Notes: a model not told the origin generated them from the sequence alone. A DNA stretch of 64,000 nt from Acanthornis magna (GCA_036785705.1 JAWUZG010000001.1:2294001-2358000), one strand, 5' to 3'; counted from the stretch's first letter, positions 50,471 through 63,685 are shown. Translations and numbers: made by a program.

Positions 50471-53400
50471 TTTCTTTTCATGTGGACAAAACTCCCAACT
50501 TATTGAGTACTTCATCATTTAAATTTCTTTTTTTTTTTTCCTACAGTATCTTTTCTCTCTTCTCCATGTAGCAACCAGTAACTTACATAACTTAGGGAAA
50601 ATAATCTTACTGCACTGCTTCAGAAATGCGTTTTGATTTTTTGATGACTCCTTTTTCTGCCTGTCCATTTGAAACACTGAGGAAGGAAGTGCCTGGAGAG
50701 GGAAGAAGGGTTAGACCTGGAACAGCCTGAAGTTGGACCATGAGGATAATTCAGAATAAAAGAATGTGCCTTGTTCAGTCTTGAAGTCACAAATTCAGAC
50801 TTAATATTCCATTTTAATTCGGTATTTTTTTATGTAACCTTGAGAGAAATAGCTAAGACTTCATCCCCCATTCCCTGTCTCCAAAAGGAGTAATAATAGT
50901 TATAACAGTAATAAAATCTTTGCTTTGGAGGTAAATGCATGGCAAGATGGAGGTATTTGGGTAGTATGATAATGCAGGTTACAAAAGCAGCTTGGATCAA
51001 TAATGTACTCATATGAAGATTACTGGAAATCTTAGCCCCTGGCTTTGCCTTTTGAAATTAGAAATGGTTCATCTTTCTACTACGGTTATTGTTGTCTTTA
51101 ATAACCTTAGATCCCTCTTTTTCTTCCAGCAACATGCACTACATGTGAACATTTCAACTATTGGTTTGACATTTTAGTTTCAAGTTACATGTGTGACAGT
51201 GACTCTTTAAACTAACAGATCTGACCTGTTTCTATCAGAGTTTTAGCTAAGTTTATTTGTTTTGCTGATAAAAAAATCTAATATTATATTTGTGAAAACC
51301 GGCCTGTGGGTATCAAGGATATCATTAATAAAAAAACCACCTTGAAACAGGTCCTGCCTTCCATGGTGAGATTCATTTCCACCTAATGCTTATTCTATAG
51401 GCAGATGCTAATAAAGGGCTTATCCTGGTAGGTGCTCTGTATCTACTTGTCTTTAAGGGAGTTAGCAGGACTTCTGGTGAAGTTTGATGACTTCTTCTTA
51501 CATCCATGACATTTTTCTTCCTCTTCATGTGATGTAGTCATTCTTCTTCGGTGAGAGTTTGTATCTTCCCATTAACTCGTTAACTATACTTGTAAACTGT
51601 CACTGAAGCAAGCAGATCTTACAGGAATCTGGACACAATGTTGGCTTTTATTGGTAAAACAGAATTACAAAGGTAATTGGCTCCTATACATCTGTGTGAC
51701 ACTTTCTTGGCACCAACTTCTCCCGTTCCTGGATTGCCTTCCCCTCTTCCACTCCTCTTCAATATGTTTTAGTATTGGAGCCAATAGCCTGGTGACCATT
51801 CAGAGGTTATACTTGGCAGGTTTAGAACACAGATGCTGGATTACAACGTTCAAGGGCTTGCAAGAGTTTTTAACCAAGTTCTTTGAGTGGCTCAGTCTCT
51901 TAGACCGTGCAGCAATTACAGAATTGCCTTTAAATACAGTGAGTTAACCTGTCGATGAGTTAAGTCCATTTTGTAGACCTCCAGTTTCTCCTGCTTTATT
52001 TTTATCTGGAGAGAATTAGGTTCTCTCACCTTTAGGATTGTGTTTTCCAAGCATTCTTATCAAGGTGAGTTGATGATGGGTTATTTTATGTAACTTTTTT
52101 AAGATGATAGAGTTCCTTGAAGACCACCCACCTAAGCCCCTCCGCAGTCATTGAGACAGATTACCATTTCTGCATCCTACTACAAATAATCCAAAGTGTA
52201 AAAGAGAAAAACATGCCAGGTGGCTGAAGTGGGAAGTGGGGGTAACAGAATGATGTAAAGCTGTCAATTTTTCACCAGTCAAAGGCAGTAATCACAGCCC
52301 ACAAAATGCAAACAAATATAGTCTCCTCTATGATACTTTCTCAGAGTTCCCTTGAAAAAGATTCACTATAAATCAGTCGTTCCAGGGTAAGAACAAACTA
52401 AGTAGTACTTCATGTCCTTTGGAAACGCCCCCCCCAAAAACAACAACCAAAAAAAAACCACAAAATCAAACATTGGTTCCTCCTTGAAACAGTGTCAGAG
52501 GCCCTGGTGAACGTTCTCCGTCAGATCGTCTGCTGGGGAGTAAAGGGATTTTACCATGAAAGATGTGACAGCTCAGTGCTGAGAACAACTTCAGTGAGAT
52601 GAGTTCTTAAAAAGAATATCTCCAAGAAAAATAAAAGTGGATTCATCACCCTCTAAAGGAGCTGAGGTCCTGCAAGATGAGCTCTGGTTTAGATGCTATA
52701 CATTGCTCTAGCTCATCCAAAAGAACAAAATTAGAAAATACATAATTGGAGAATGAAGAAACTTCTTTACCACTCATTTTAATTTCTTCTTTGCCATTCA
52801 CTTTTCTTTCTCTCTTTTTGACAAAGGAATATCTCTAATATTTTTAAATAGGGAAAATCTATCTAAAAAGAAAGAATTTTTTGGGGGGGTGATGTTTGCT
52901 TTATTACTGGCAGGACCAATTGTCACTTCCATTTGAACCCTGCAGAGCCAGAGAGATGAAATTTACAGTTCTGAATCTGGTGAAGTCAGAAGCATTTAGG
53001 GGTGTCCACCACTTCTGAAACTTTTGCCTTCACCTCTAAATGAATACATGCGGAAGCTGGAATAATGTTTAATTCTTTGCCAGAATACAAAACAAGCCAA
53101 AATCCATGGGTTTTTGTGTTTTGTAGGTTGGCTAAAGAGAATAATGTCAAAATTCTTCAGTTTTTGGTCAGGGAATTTCAAGGCAGATGTGTAATACTCT
53201 ATATTTTTGGAAGGTCCATATGCAATTAACACAAGTAGGAGTTCACTAATCAATAAGCACATCTGAAAGCTTAATCAGGATGATTATTTGGAGTAGTGTT
53301 ACAATCTGTGCATGAAGCAATCTCTTTGTTTTCTGCTCTACTGACCAGAAATTTCTCAGCTTGTTAAGGGTCGAAGAAATGTGGCACCAGAGAGCAAGTC

Positions 53401-54135
53401 CGAAATAGAGATAAAACTATAACTTGAAAGAATAAGAGAATTCAGGCAATGTTGTGCAAAGTCAACAAATGTTAGTCTGACTAGTGAATTTTTTAAGGAT
53501 AAATTTTAGTATGAAGAAAAAGTCTTACAAGTAATAATGCAGATTCATATCTAGTATAGTAGACAGATCAAAAATGTGTGTGTATTTGCATACGTGTGTG
53601 CATGTCGTTTCCCACTGCAGCAGCTTTATTTCTTCTGGAAACAAAAATAACTGTGTGATTTAACTCTCTTACTTAGCTTTGCAATTGGATGTTTATGAAT
53701 AGAATAACTGCAGCAGCAAATATGTCATGAGCAATCAATAGGTTGTCATATATTTCTATAAAATATTCATCAGATAACTCGAAACTGAACAAATTCATAA
53801 AGCATGTTGTATCAACTTTGCTTACACCAAGCACTGCTGGAGGTATTAGTTCCGTTGGTATCCTTAGGAATTTTCACATTAGAGCGAAGATTCACAGTCT
53901 GGCCTGGGAGGATTTTGTTCCTTTTTAAGAGGAGGCAATTACATAAATAAATACAGTAGAAATTTCTTTTTGGTAATAATACATCTTTAACTGCCAGAAA
54001 AAATTACCTAGGAAAGCAATTGATTTTCCACCACTGAAAGATATTAAATCACATTTTTATGTATTGTAAAAGAGATGTTTGATGCAAAAAAATGACTGAG
54101 CAAGAAGTGCTTTTTGCTTTCCTCTGCTTATGAAA
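50471..54135. other. Gene-free unique sequence
   Basis: AT-rich single-copy DNA. Frames of 60-98 codons show no recognisable family. Small C and G runs occur near 52.43 and 52.88 kb and a short TG-rich stretch near 53.58 kb. No element body was recognised. Confidence 0.5.
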
Positions 54136-54187
54136 GAAGTTAGACTGTAATTTTCCTTTCTAGCCCTAGAATTTATGAATCTATGAT
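54136..54187 (+). mobile_element. Probable CR1 LINE tail, very short
   Basis: GTTAGACTGTAATTTTCCTT, TCTAGCCCTAGAATTTATGA and ATCTATGA resemble the last 50 bases of a CR1 (GGTTGGACT, CCTTCTAGCCCTAGAATTCT, then repeated CTATGA). Nothing upstream extends the match, so this is only a probable, nearly complete loss of an element. Confidence 0.42.
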
Positions 54188-54593
54188 ACTTAGAGTATAT
54201 TTGCAGATGATTTCTAAAAAAGAAGTGGAAATAGATCAATAATGTTTATTGTTAGTTAAATGCAATTTGTTTGCCTCAGGTGGCTCACTGTATATTCTCT
54301 ACATGCACCTACACGTCCACCATGCACCAAAGTTATGGAATATTTAAATGCAAGTCTAATTTAAGTGAACATAACCTTTTGATCTAAAAAATAAACAATC
54401 TAACAATAGGAAAAATTGCAATCTGTCGAGACATATTTGAGTTATTTTGCAGTAATTGGCTTGGCAGCAGCTTCAGTCACAGATTTCTGTTTCACAGATT
54501 GTCCCCAAATGAATAAAAGGTTTGCTTTGCAATATAATTAATACTGCGTTCAGCTGCAAGACTTTCTCAGGTTGTCAAAGGAATTTGAAGGTA

Positions 54594-54778
54594 GGAAAGG
54601 AAAGGAAAGGAAAGGAAAGGAAAGGAAAGGAAAGGAAAGGAAAGGAAAGGAAAGGAAAGGAAAGGAAAGGAAAGGAAAGGAAAGGAAAGGAAAGGAAAGG
54701 AAAGGAAAGGAAAGGAAAGGAAAGGAAAGGAAAGGAAAGGAAAGGAAAGGAAAGGAAAGGAAAGGAAAGGAAAGGAAA
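54594..54778 (+). repeat. (GGAAA)37 pentanucleotide array
   Basis: Thirty-seven perfect GGAAA units without interruption, the first block of a three-part array. A 5-bp unit with no stop in any frame keeps all frames open on both strands, which produces long false reading frames here (Lys/Glu/Arg/Gly on plus, Ser/Phe/Pro/Leu on minus). Confidence 0.97.
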
Positions 54779-54782
54779 GAAA

Positions 54783-54837
54783 GACAAGACAAGACAAGAC
54801 AAGACAAGACAAGACAAGACAAGACAAGACAAGACAA
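54783..54837 (+). repeat. (GACAA)11 pentanucleotide array
   Basis: Eleven perfect GACAA units, directly after the GGAAA block with only GAAA between them. It is the middle block of the array. Confidence 0.97.
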
Positions 54838-54900
54838 GAAAAGAAAAGAAAAGAAAAGAAAAGAAAAGAAAAGAAAAGAAAAGAAAAGAAAAGAAAAAAA
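54838..54900 (+). repeat. (GAAAA)12 pentanucleotide array
   Basis: Twelve GAAAA units, the last extended by three A. It follows the GACAA block with no gap. Unique sequence resumes at 54901. Confidence 0.97.
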
Positions 54901-57214
54901 GAAACCAGAACATGATGAAAGAGCTAAGCTAAATCCAAAAATTTGCTAAAGGGCAGCAGAGAAAAAAATTGGACTAAAATGAATGGCAAAAGCCTTTCAG
55001 GCATTTTTGTTATTATTTTTTTTTATCTCAAATCAACCATCAACACACAATTCAATAATGTTCTGTGAACTATACAGACACTTTTATATTGTCAGTTAAG
55101 GTAACATATGATGATGAAATATTCAGTCTCACAGTGTGTGTATATTACAAGAGACAAGAAAACCCTATTTTTTCAGTGCTGGAGTTGTAAATATCTGCTT
55201 CACATACAAATACATTCATTTACACTTTAAAGCTGTGTACAAGTGTTTAGGGTTCAAGCAGATTGCTTGGGGAAGGTGGTGACTCAGAGTGAAATGTGCA
55301 GCAGAAATGGAAAAGTGGGTGCAATTCTGCTCCTCCTCATAATTAAGGGATTGCTTGGCCTCAATCCTCAGCTGCTCTGTTCTCCATTTTTCCTCCCACA
55401 GTTCCTTCAGCATGAGATTTGAGATGTGCACACAAGGCAGGGGATACAAATCCTTGCTGGAAGTGAAAGGAAACCGGGAATTTGGTGTGTGGGGTAGGAC
55501 TGTGTTATCCAAACATGTTGCTGGGACAGGGCCTGATGGCCCCAGGTCACAAGGTATGGACAGGGGTGGAAAGAGATCCCTGTAGGGGTGGTAAGGTTGC
55601 CCTCAAAATCCTGACACAACCCATTTTTCCTCTAAAGACCACCTGTGGGATTACTGAGAGAAGGGGGATCCTGACATTTTAGGTGCCAAAACCCCATGGC
55701 CACCTAAGCCAATCCACACGGAAATGTTTGTAAAATTTCCTTGATATTTACCTGCATCTTTTATACATCAACAGTTTAAAATGCATCTTTGATGGCTTTG
55801 CAGTGCACTCCTTCTCCTATTCAAAAATTAACAGCTTTCCCCAGTAGACAGCAGTGAGTGTGAACAGTTCAAATCAACACAAACTATATAAAGTCCAGTG
55901 GAAATAGAAATGGAGCAATCCCTCCTAGGATATTCCTGTGTTTGAGCAACAATGTTGTTTCCTGCTGTGGTTTCCTAGCTGGTTTTGGAAGGCAGCTTTG
56001 GTTGGTATTGCTGCTTCCCTTTAGTTTTCATTAGAAAGGTCCACATCTGAATTTGTCATAGTGCTTTCCAATCACTGTCAGTGAAGAAAATTCAAGGTTC
56101 AGCTTATCTTATGACCATATCTTTTAATGAACCAAAAAAGGGGCCACTTCAGACTTTCAGGAATTTAAGTTTGAATAAGAAGCAAAATGCTTTTCAGTGT
56201 GATTACAACTTTATTTATTGACAAAATAAGCAATTGCTACAGTTATTGACAAAACAGGTTTTCCCAGATGAGCACAGAAAGATATTCCTAAATGTTCTAG
56301 TTAGCTAAAATGAGTTCTCTTCTCTCCAGAACTCTGGAAGTCAAAACCCTCTGCTTTGCCTGGACTTCAGCTGGGTAAATTAAGCACATGAACATCTACA
56401 AGAACTGGCTCATTGCTTCAGTCTGCATGTAACGTGTTATCACCTCACACTTCACCAGGAGCTTCATACTGTCAGAGATGATTTACAGTGAATTAATTCC
56501 ACATATTACCCAGATTTCTTTTCTGTTCAGGTAATTACCAGTGAATTAGCTGAATTAGTTGCACGCGTTGCTTGTCCAAGGGAGTCTTGGGAAGGAAAGG
56601 GTGTAGCTGTGGTCTGTGTGCTCTGAGGTATCTTCCCAGGGTGTCAAGGATTAGCAAGGATCTGGTACCGAGACAGGTTGATGTGCAAAATGAAGCTGTT
56701 TGCAAAGGATACTGTGAGAGAGTAGAGAGAAGGGGGAGACTGAAGATGTGGCTTAGTGTATATCCTAAATCTGGCTGGAAGATGGGCTTTGAACAAGCTG
56801 TTATTTTCCACATGGGAGTAACATTGCTACAGTAAAATGCCAGATTTCATCCATCATAATGTCATGGCTCATATTAAAATGTCTTGAGGGACCTGAGGGA
56901 GGGATGGGCAAAAGACATCAAATCAATTTTCAGGCAATTGCTACGGTTTTCAGAACCTAAGCCCTGTGTGATGGCGTTATGGTTGCACAAAGGGAGGCTG
57001 TAAATAAGGTCCATATATCAAGAGAGGAAGTAATTTAGAAAAAGGCAGTGGATTTGACTTTTGCATGAGGCTGAACATACAGTGAAGTACAACCAGGTTA
57101 TCATTCTATATATTCTTTACAGAGATAAGTGCCAAATCCATACTTATGAGAAATTAGCACATCAGTGTAGTCCTAAAAGTATCAGCTCCAGAGCAGAGTA
57201 GCTCTTGTTTATTT

Positions 57215-57245
57215 AAAAAAAAAAAAAAAAAAAAAGAAAAAAAAA
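57215..57245. repeat. A-rich homopolymer tract
   Basis: A run of 21 A, one G, then nine A. It may be a simple repeat or an old poly-A; no retrocopy is recognisable next to it. Confidence 0.9.
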
Positions 57246-60200
57246 GGCAGCTCTGGGCTTATTTTACATTTGTTTAAATTAACATTTCGTTATGAGATAT
57301 ACAAGTCAAACACCATTATATAGCTAGTTTCTTCTGGAAGCTTGAGCATTAAGCTTTTGCAGGGAAAAAAAAAAGACTTTTTTACAAGGTGCTTTTAAAC
57401 AGAGGGAATGGGAAATTAGCCCCAGGATAGTCCTGCACTAGAAACAAGTAGACTTTGGAAGTTTTATAGTCTACATAGCCAAGGATAAATAGCTTTATGA
57501 TGAGTTTTTCAAGACAACAAATGGTCTGTGTACCACAGTGTGCAGGGGGCAATGTTTGTACAAGATCCCCAAGCAGGTGGCTGAGAAGGAAATTGATCTA
57601 CCTAATGGCTTAATATTCCTGGATGCTGCATCCACTCAGGAACTCTTCTGTTTCCAGGTCTTTCTGTTGGCAAAGGACCAGCATATATGAAAATCTATTC
57701 AAGGCATCTGAGTGCCTTCATATTCCATCTGGAAACAGAATCCAGGGAGTTGCTTGTGAAGAATCTAAGAAAAAATACTTGTTTTCTCAGGTATGTGCCT
57801 GTGGATATTTACCTCCTCTGTGAGCCATGTAGAAGTGAAAAGAAAAACACCCATGAAAGCAGGTCTGCAAAGGTGGTTTTATCTGAAATGGTCATTACCA
57901 TAGACACAGTTGTCCTGCAACAATCACGAAAGAATTTTCCTTGTAAATGTGTAGTTTTAATCTTAAGCAAGGAAACATCAAGATTTGCTACCCAGCATCT
58001 GTTTATATCTTGTATAAAATTAGCAGCTGGCCTCAATCCTAGCCAAAGTGGACATATGGCTGAATAAAAAAAAACTACAATACTTAACACTAATCGACAT
58101 ACTTGTTGGCACTAGAGCTGGGTGAATAATTCAGTTTCTTTCCTGTTAGGTAGCCAAAAAGGTGGGGAAATTTGGTACAGCAAAATGTTTCAGCAAAACT
58201 AAAAAACAATTGAACAATTATTTCTGCTCAAGTGTTTCATCAATACAAACACATACATTTACTTATTTTCTTTCTAAGATTAGTTGATGTCATTACTTGA
58301 TCTTTTTTCTGTCAGTGGGGATGATTTGCTTAAGTATAAGATATTCTTCCAAAGCATGAAATCAGTTAGTTCTGGTAAAAGTAAAACCATGGATTTTTAA
58401 ATAGTGAAATAAAATAATATGACATTCTCAAAGGGCCCCCTTCCTTTTTCATTATCTTCATGGCAGAAAATAATGACTGATTTTGTCTCAGTTTCCAGAG
58501 ATTTTTTATTTCTTCTTTAAAGATTTTTTTTTTTTCAGTAAACCAGTAAATTCACTGTTCACTAAGAAGAAAAAACAAAAACCAAACAAACAGACTGGAC
58601 AGTGCTCTTTCTTGGTTCCATCATGGACCAACATACATGGCAACCAAAGTAAATTTAGGTTTAACTTCTATATGTGGGCCAGCTAGTCTGGCGTCCATTG
58701 GATACTGAGAATTTCCTCCTTTGGCTCTATTTGACATACTAACGACTTCAATGTGTTTGATGGTTTGTTCTTCCTTTCAGCACAGACCTCAGAATGATAT
58801 CTATTAATGCTTCCAGTGTAAGTATCTGTCCTTTGGGCACACTGCATTGTGAAGCAGAGCTTGCTGTGGTCAATAAGAGCTTCCTTATGCAGAACAAAGG
58901 AGGTGCATGGCAGTCAAAAAGTATCTTGGAGCATGGATTATTTCTGATAAATAAAGATTTTGGGGTTTGGGTGAGGAGATCTGTTTCTTTTGGCTAGCTG
59001 TGAAAAAAGAGTGAAAAAGTCCTTCAGTCATATCTACAATATCTATGTTTATTTCCCCAGAAATATTTGTCTAATGAAAATCTAGCTTAGCCTACAAACA
59101 GCAATAGAGGTGGATTGCACTTTGTGAACTCTGATTTGTATATTTTCTCCTCCTAGAGCCCTTCTCTGATTTTGCACCACTGGTGGAAGTAATGCTATTG
59201 ATTGCTCAGGTCTGACTTAACAAGGTGCATTAATGAACATTTCTGTGCAAGCCTGTTAATATGGCATTAAATTCAATTCTGTTACTTGAACTTGTGTGCT
59301 GGCCTCCAGTTACCATTCCTAAAGGTCACAGGTGTCCCTCAGGTTCTGCATCACATTTGCCAGGTCTGTACAGCTGTCGTGCATCGCCCCTGGCGCCTGA
59401 AATGGCACCAGATGTCTGCTCATAGGTGAGTGGATTTATCTCTGAGGACTGGATGCAGTTCCAGCTCCACACGAGGTGTCTGGGATGTGTGCTCACAAAG
59501 GTTCTTTTATGTCTACAGAGCCTGTAAAGCCCTTCACATGAGGGACCAGCTGAATAACTCATCTCCATTGAGCTCAGTCTCACAGACCACACAGGTTTTT
59601 AGTATTATTTGAGATGCTCGAGTGGCTTTAAGATGTTCCCATGGTGCTTCTGTATGTGACCCATGAGACACAGGGGCCTTTGCCTTCCAGAGGATCAGCT
59701 CCAGGTGGGATGCTCAGTGGTCCCTCAGTTGGCAGGACATGTCAGAATAAGGACAAACTGATCCAAACCCTTCTGACTGTACTGGAGAACTACTTATTGG
59801 AATTGCTAAATTAGGTATCCACCAACACTTACCATGAAAAGCCTTTGAGGTCTGTAGGGCTGGCAGATGTGACACACATCTCAAGGAGGCTCAGGCCTGT
59901 CTTCAGCAGGAATGAGATGTCAAGATGACCTGAGTCACCCACAGTGCCATTAGATGTGTGTTAGGCAGCTGAATCAGCCCTGTGTCTGTGCTGCACGGTG
60001 CAACAGCAGAAAAGCCTTCCTGCTCTCACAGAAGCCCCTGCAGAATCAAAACTAATTGTCAAAATCCCAATCCCAGCCAAAACAGGGTGTTCACCGGAAC
60101 TGGGCACACACTGAACCAATAAAGCAGTTGAGAATGCCAGTCAGAGAATAAAAATAGCCTTTTAGTCAAGTGTTAATATGCACATGCTTAAAATGCAGTA

Positions 60201-62245
60201 TGTGCTTAAGTGATTTGCTGATTCAGACCTTGAAGTGCTTGGCCAGTCTTTCCCTCTGCAAAGCTCAGATTAGAAAAGCATGTGATTTTCTTTTTTCCTT
60301 TCCTTTTTTTTCCTTTTCCCCAAGGCAGGAAATAATTTCTCACCTTTTTAAGTGCCACTTGTCTGGGGGTACTGTAAAAATTGTTACATCTTGTGGAAGT
60401 GCCAATTAGAGACAATAATTACTTGACTCATCTGCTTTAGCACTGAAATGCCTAAAACTCTCGGTCCTTGGCAGCTGGAATTTTTATTTCTATGCTTTTC
60501 TGACTTAAGAAACACACTTTTTTAATTAAACTTGATATAATTATCAACAAGACAGTCACCCAAATTGTAAAACTCTACTCTCCTAAACTAATATTCCTAG
60601 TATCTTTATTTCATTTATTAAATTTAGGAATTCTTTCCAGTGTAGTTCATTTGATCACTTTCTATAATTTAAAATAATTCATTTGAACTGTAACAGTAAC
60701 ATACATTTTATATAGAATATAACTCTAGATTAAACATCCTGAAATTATATTGGATTTTCCCATCCAAAATAGTATTTTCAAGGAAGATAAAACCAGTCTG
60801 TACTAATGAAAACCTAATTTACTCAAAATCTATGCGTATAAAAGAAATGAACTGAAATGCAGAATTATATTCTTTTATGGAACTCTAAGTTTTCTGGGAT
60901 GAGAAAGTGGAAAAAATCCAAGCCAGCTAAAGCATTTTGACATATTTCTGCATTTTAGCACATCCCCTACAATTCTTAAAAATCATACAGGTATTTTCTA
61001 GAATGCTTTTATGAGCTTTTAATAATTCTCAAGTGTAAAATAAAAGATCTGTTTTAGCTGCACATTAGATACTTTTGCTGGAAACTGCTTCCAACCAAAT
61101 TTTACAGGGGGGTTTTGGGGTTTTTTTAAAGTATTGCAGAATATTTTAGGGTTTTTTTTTTTCAGAACTATTCAACACCACTTCTGTCTAAAAATGTGTA
61201 TGCATAGGTGGGAGTTGATTAATGGTGCTAAAAACACTTTGTGTAGGATCTTATGCTAATTATCTTTTATACCCTAACCTGTGTCAGTTTTAACAATCTA
61301 AATTAGCATTTTCTCTCAGGACTAGAAGAATGTGAGAATTGTGAAATTGGCTCAGTAAGCTGAATTAACAGTGCGAAAATTGAGATGTTCTGTCTTTCCA
61401 TATTAACATCTGCTTCTTGTACTAAATGTGATGTTCTAATCTAAGTGATGGAGACAAAAAGAAAAAGACAAAAAGAAAGAGGAAGGAAAGATGGGGTGGG
61501 GAAAGAGAAATGAAAATCTTGCTACATTGTAAAAAAGTGTAATTGGTGGCAATTGTTATCAGCAGTTCCAGGTAATCATGTCTGGAATAATGGATTTTTG
61601 ACATGCAAGTCTTGAAAATTGGTTGCATTATTGTTGATGCAAATAGTTTAGTTTCTTTCCTATTACTGCTGTAATAAAATGGAACACAGTCTTATAGGCA
61701 GTGGGTGATATAGACAGCACGTTGCTCTGATAAAATCCTGATTACAAATGGTTCCATTTGGTTTATTTTATATTCTAATAGGAACATAAGCCTTTCTGGG
61801 CTCATTACATTATTAAAATAAAACCCCACATTTCTGAAGAAAAAAGGAAGCTTTTATTATTGTTTCTTCTTCTAAAATTGTGTGAGGATTATTCAGATTT
61901 TGGGTCTTAGTGAGTTGATAAACAGCAGTAATCAATGGCAGCGAGAAGAAATTTGCCTTTTCAAAATATAATGATCATTCCCAGTCCTGTGAACTGCCCA
62001 TTGTTGCTCCTTATTATCATAATCAATACTGTCTAAAATGTTTCTGAGCTGCCAGGATGGCATCTGTGCAAGAAGCAGCTCCCAGGCAGCAGCAACTCGC
62101 TCCAGATGAGTGTAAGTCAAACTGCAGCATCCTACAGGCTCTGCTTCTATCCTACAGCAGCACAGGGCTGGAATGAAAAACGTCTAAATCCAGTCAGTGC
62201 TTGAAGTTGCAGCTCCGTACGCAGAATTCAGGCACCGAGAAATTT

Positions 62246-62272
62246 AAAAAAAAATAAAATAAGTAAATAAAT
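62246..62272. repeat. A-rich / AAAT simple sequence
   Basis: A9 followed by TAAAA, TAAG, TAAA and TAAA units. Low complexity only. Confidence 0.85.
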
Positions 62273-63003
62273 GAGGACCAAGACATCAACAATCCGACGA
62301 TAACAATTGGAAAGACATTGGAACAAACAGAGAGACGCAAGCCACACCAGGTGGCTGCTGTCACATTAGTCCAGGCTTAATGGAAACGAGGATGGTGATG
62401 GCTCTCTGGGAAATGCTGCTTCCACAGGGCTCCAAAGCCCTCTGTGCTCTGGCTAGGCAGGAGGATGTGGGAGCACAAGTTTTGAGTTCCAGAGAGGCTT
62501 CCAGCTCCCAGAGTTTCATAATGCTGATGGCCTGAGCTCTTGGAGTGAACACAAAGGTTGGGGAGAGCTGGTTCAAGGCTTCAGTTCTCATCCTTCACTG
62601 CTTGGCAGGAAGAAGAGAGGGGAAAGAGTTTCCCACCTCTCTCTTCCTTACTGATTTTGCTCAGAATTGTAAGAAAGACAGAAATAATGAGTTTGGCCCC
62701 CAGTCACCACTTCATTAAAATAAAAATCCTTCCTGGCAGCCCAAATGTTATCTTTAAAATCTTATTACTTGTCAGAATACACTTTTGTCCTATTCCTAGC
62801 CAAGAACATTTTAAACAATTTCTTTCTATTTTATTTTTTTCATCCCTGCAGCATTGCCACATACAGTCCTTCAGAAACATTGTATCACTTTTCAAGAATT
62901 CAGTTCAAATTGAATTTCCAGAACTTAAAGGGACTCCTGGCAAAAGAGATTGCAAATAGAAAACCACAGAGGGCAGCATGGATACCCCAATTATGGTATT
63001 TAC

Positions 63004-63410
63004 TTTCACCAGCAGCTGAGAATGGACAAGCTCCTGAGAGGGGACACAGCCAGGACACGGACCCAAAATTACCAAAGGGACAATCCATACCATACGGCAT
63101 CAGCTCAGACATAAAAGCTAAGAAAAGGAGGAGGAAGGGAGGCCCATTCATTAATTACAGTGTTTGTCTTCTGGAGCACCCTCTCCATGTGATGAAGCTT
63201 TGCTGCTGCCCTGTATGTGGTCGGACATCACTTGCTGATGTTTTTTTCCCTCTTTGCTTGTGTGCACACAATCTTTTGCTTTTTCTTTGGTAAAATTAGC
63301 TTCTGTAAACTTAACCTGCAAGTTGTCTTCCTGTCCAGTGCAGAAGGTGGAGTGGAGTGATAGAGAGGCTTGGTGGGCACCCGGCATGCAGCAAAGGTCG
63401 CCACACCCCA
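63004..63410 (+). mobile_element. Avian endogenous retrovirus LTR, 5' truncated
   Basis: Plus-strand landmarks in LTR order are GAGGGGACACAGCCAGGACA, CCAAAGGGACAATCCATACC, a decayed CRE region and TATA-like CATAAAAGC (63108-63119), then AGAAAAGGAGGAGGAAGG. Downstream come GTTTGTCTTCTGGAGCA, TGTGATGAAGCTTTGCTG, TTTGCTTGTGTGCACACAA and CTTTTGCTTTTTC. The end is TGATAGAGAGGCTTGGTGGG, CCGGCATGCAGC and GGTCGCCACACCCCA. It is related to the LTR at 50.0 kb, but the middle is of the GTTTGTCTTC type and lacks the TAA run, so it is another subfamily. The first part of U3 is missing and there is no internal region. A frame of 182 codons enters it by chance. It is more diverged than the 50-kb copy. Confidence 0.75.
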
Positions 63411-63594
63411 GCCTTTTAAATTTACACTGACTTCAAGCAGAGCCTCAAGTGTGACCCCCACTGTGTAGTGGCTTCCCCAGGATGTCAGGAAATACACAGT
63501 GCTCAGGGAAAACTCTACTTTAGTGGGATTTTTATTAATTGGCATAATGACCCAGGCTGGGCACCAGTAGTTCTAATGCCGCAGTTGATATTTT

Positions 63595-63685
63595 TGTCCT
63601 TAGTGCTGAGTTAAGGGGTCTCTTTTATGGCTGGACTCAATGATCTTATAGATCTTTTCCGACCTAAATGATCCTACATTCTGTG
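63595..63685 (+). mobile_element. CR1 LINE tail
   Basis: Within this piece AGTGCTGAGTTAAGG, GGCTGGACTCAATGATCTTA and GATCTTTTCCGACCTAAATG, then ATCCTACATTCTGTG, match the last 90 bases of an avian CR1. It is of the same 3' type as the copy at 45.9 kb, plus-oriented and severely truncated. It lies less than 200 bp after the LTR. Confidence 0.8.

Larger units (their letters stand above)
54901..63003. other. 8-kb gene-free stretch
   Basis: No frame is credible. The 126-codon frame at 57687-58067 ends in an A run and is unlike any family. GC-richer parts lie at 55.35-55.70, 59.3-60.0 and 62.3-62.6 kb. 60.5-61.7 kb is very AT-rich. Purine-rich simple sequence occurs near 61.45-61.51 kb. No element body was recognised, though small old fragments could be hidden. 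Confidence 0.5.

Noticed and set aside
54522..54949. Open frames of 86-136 codons on both strands
   Set aside because: They are translations of the GGAAA/GACAA/GAAAA array, whose 5-bp units contain no stop in any frame.
57687..58067. 126-codon plus frame followed by AATAAA-like sequence and A8
   Set aside because: The AATAAA overlaps the stop codon and the A run, so no 3' UTR is possible. The protein is unrecognised and a minus frame overlaps it.
59326..59592. GTGAGT-type donor and pyrimidine-rich acceptor around 59.42 and 59.52 kb suggesting an exon pair
   Set aside because: The frame shows no known domain, no transcript direction is consistent, and such site pairs are frequent by chance.
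60057..60087. CCCAGCCAAAAC piece resembling the 5' end of the LTR family in reverse
   Set aside because: The match is only about a dozen bases and neither flank continues as LTR.
61107..61130. G6T4G4T7 stretch resembling a ciliate-type telomere repeat
   Set aside because: Only two G runs are present, and the vertebrate telomere unit is TTAGGG. Simple chance in G/T-rich DNA.
62745..63293. 182-codon plus-strand frame, the longest in the window
   Set aside because: It starts in unique AT-rich DNA and runs into a degraded LTR. The protein shows no known domain, and no gene signals surround it.
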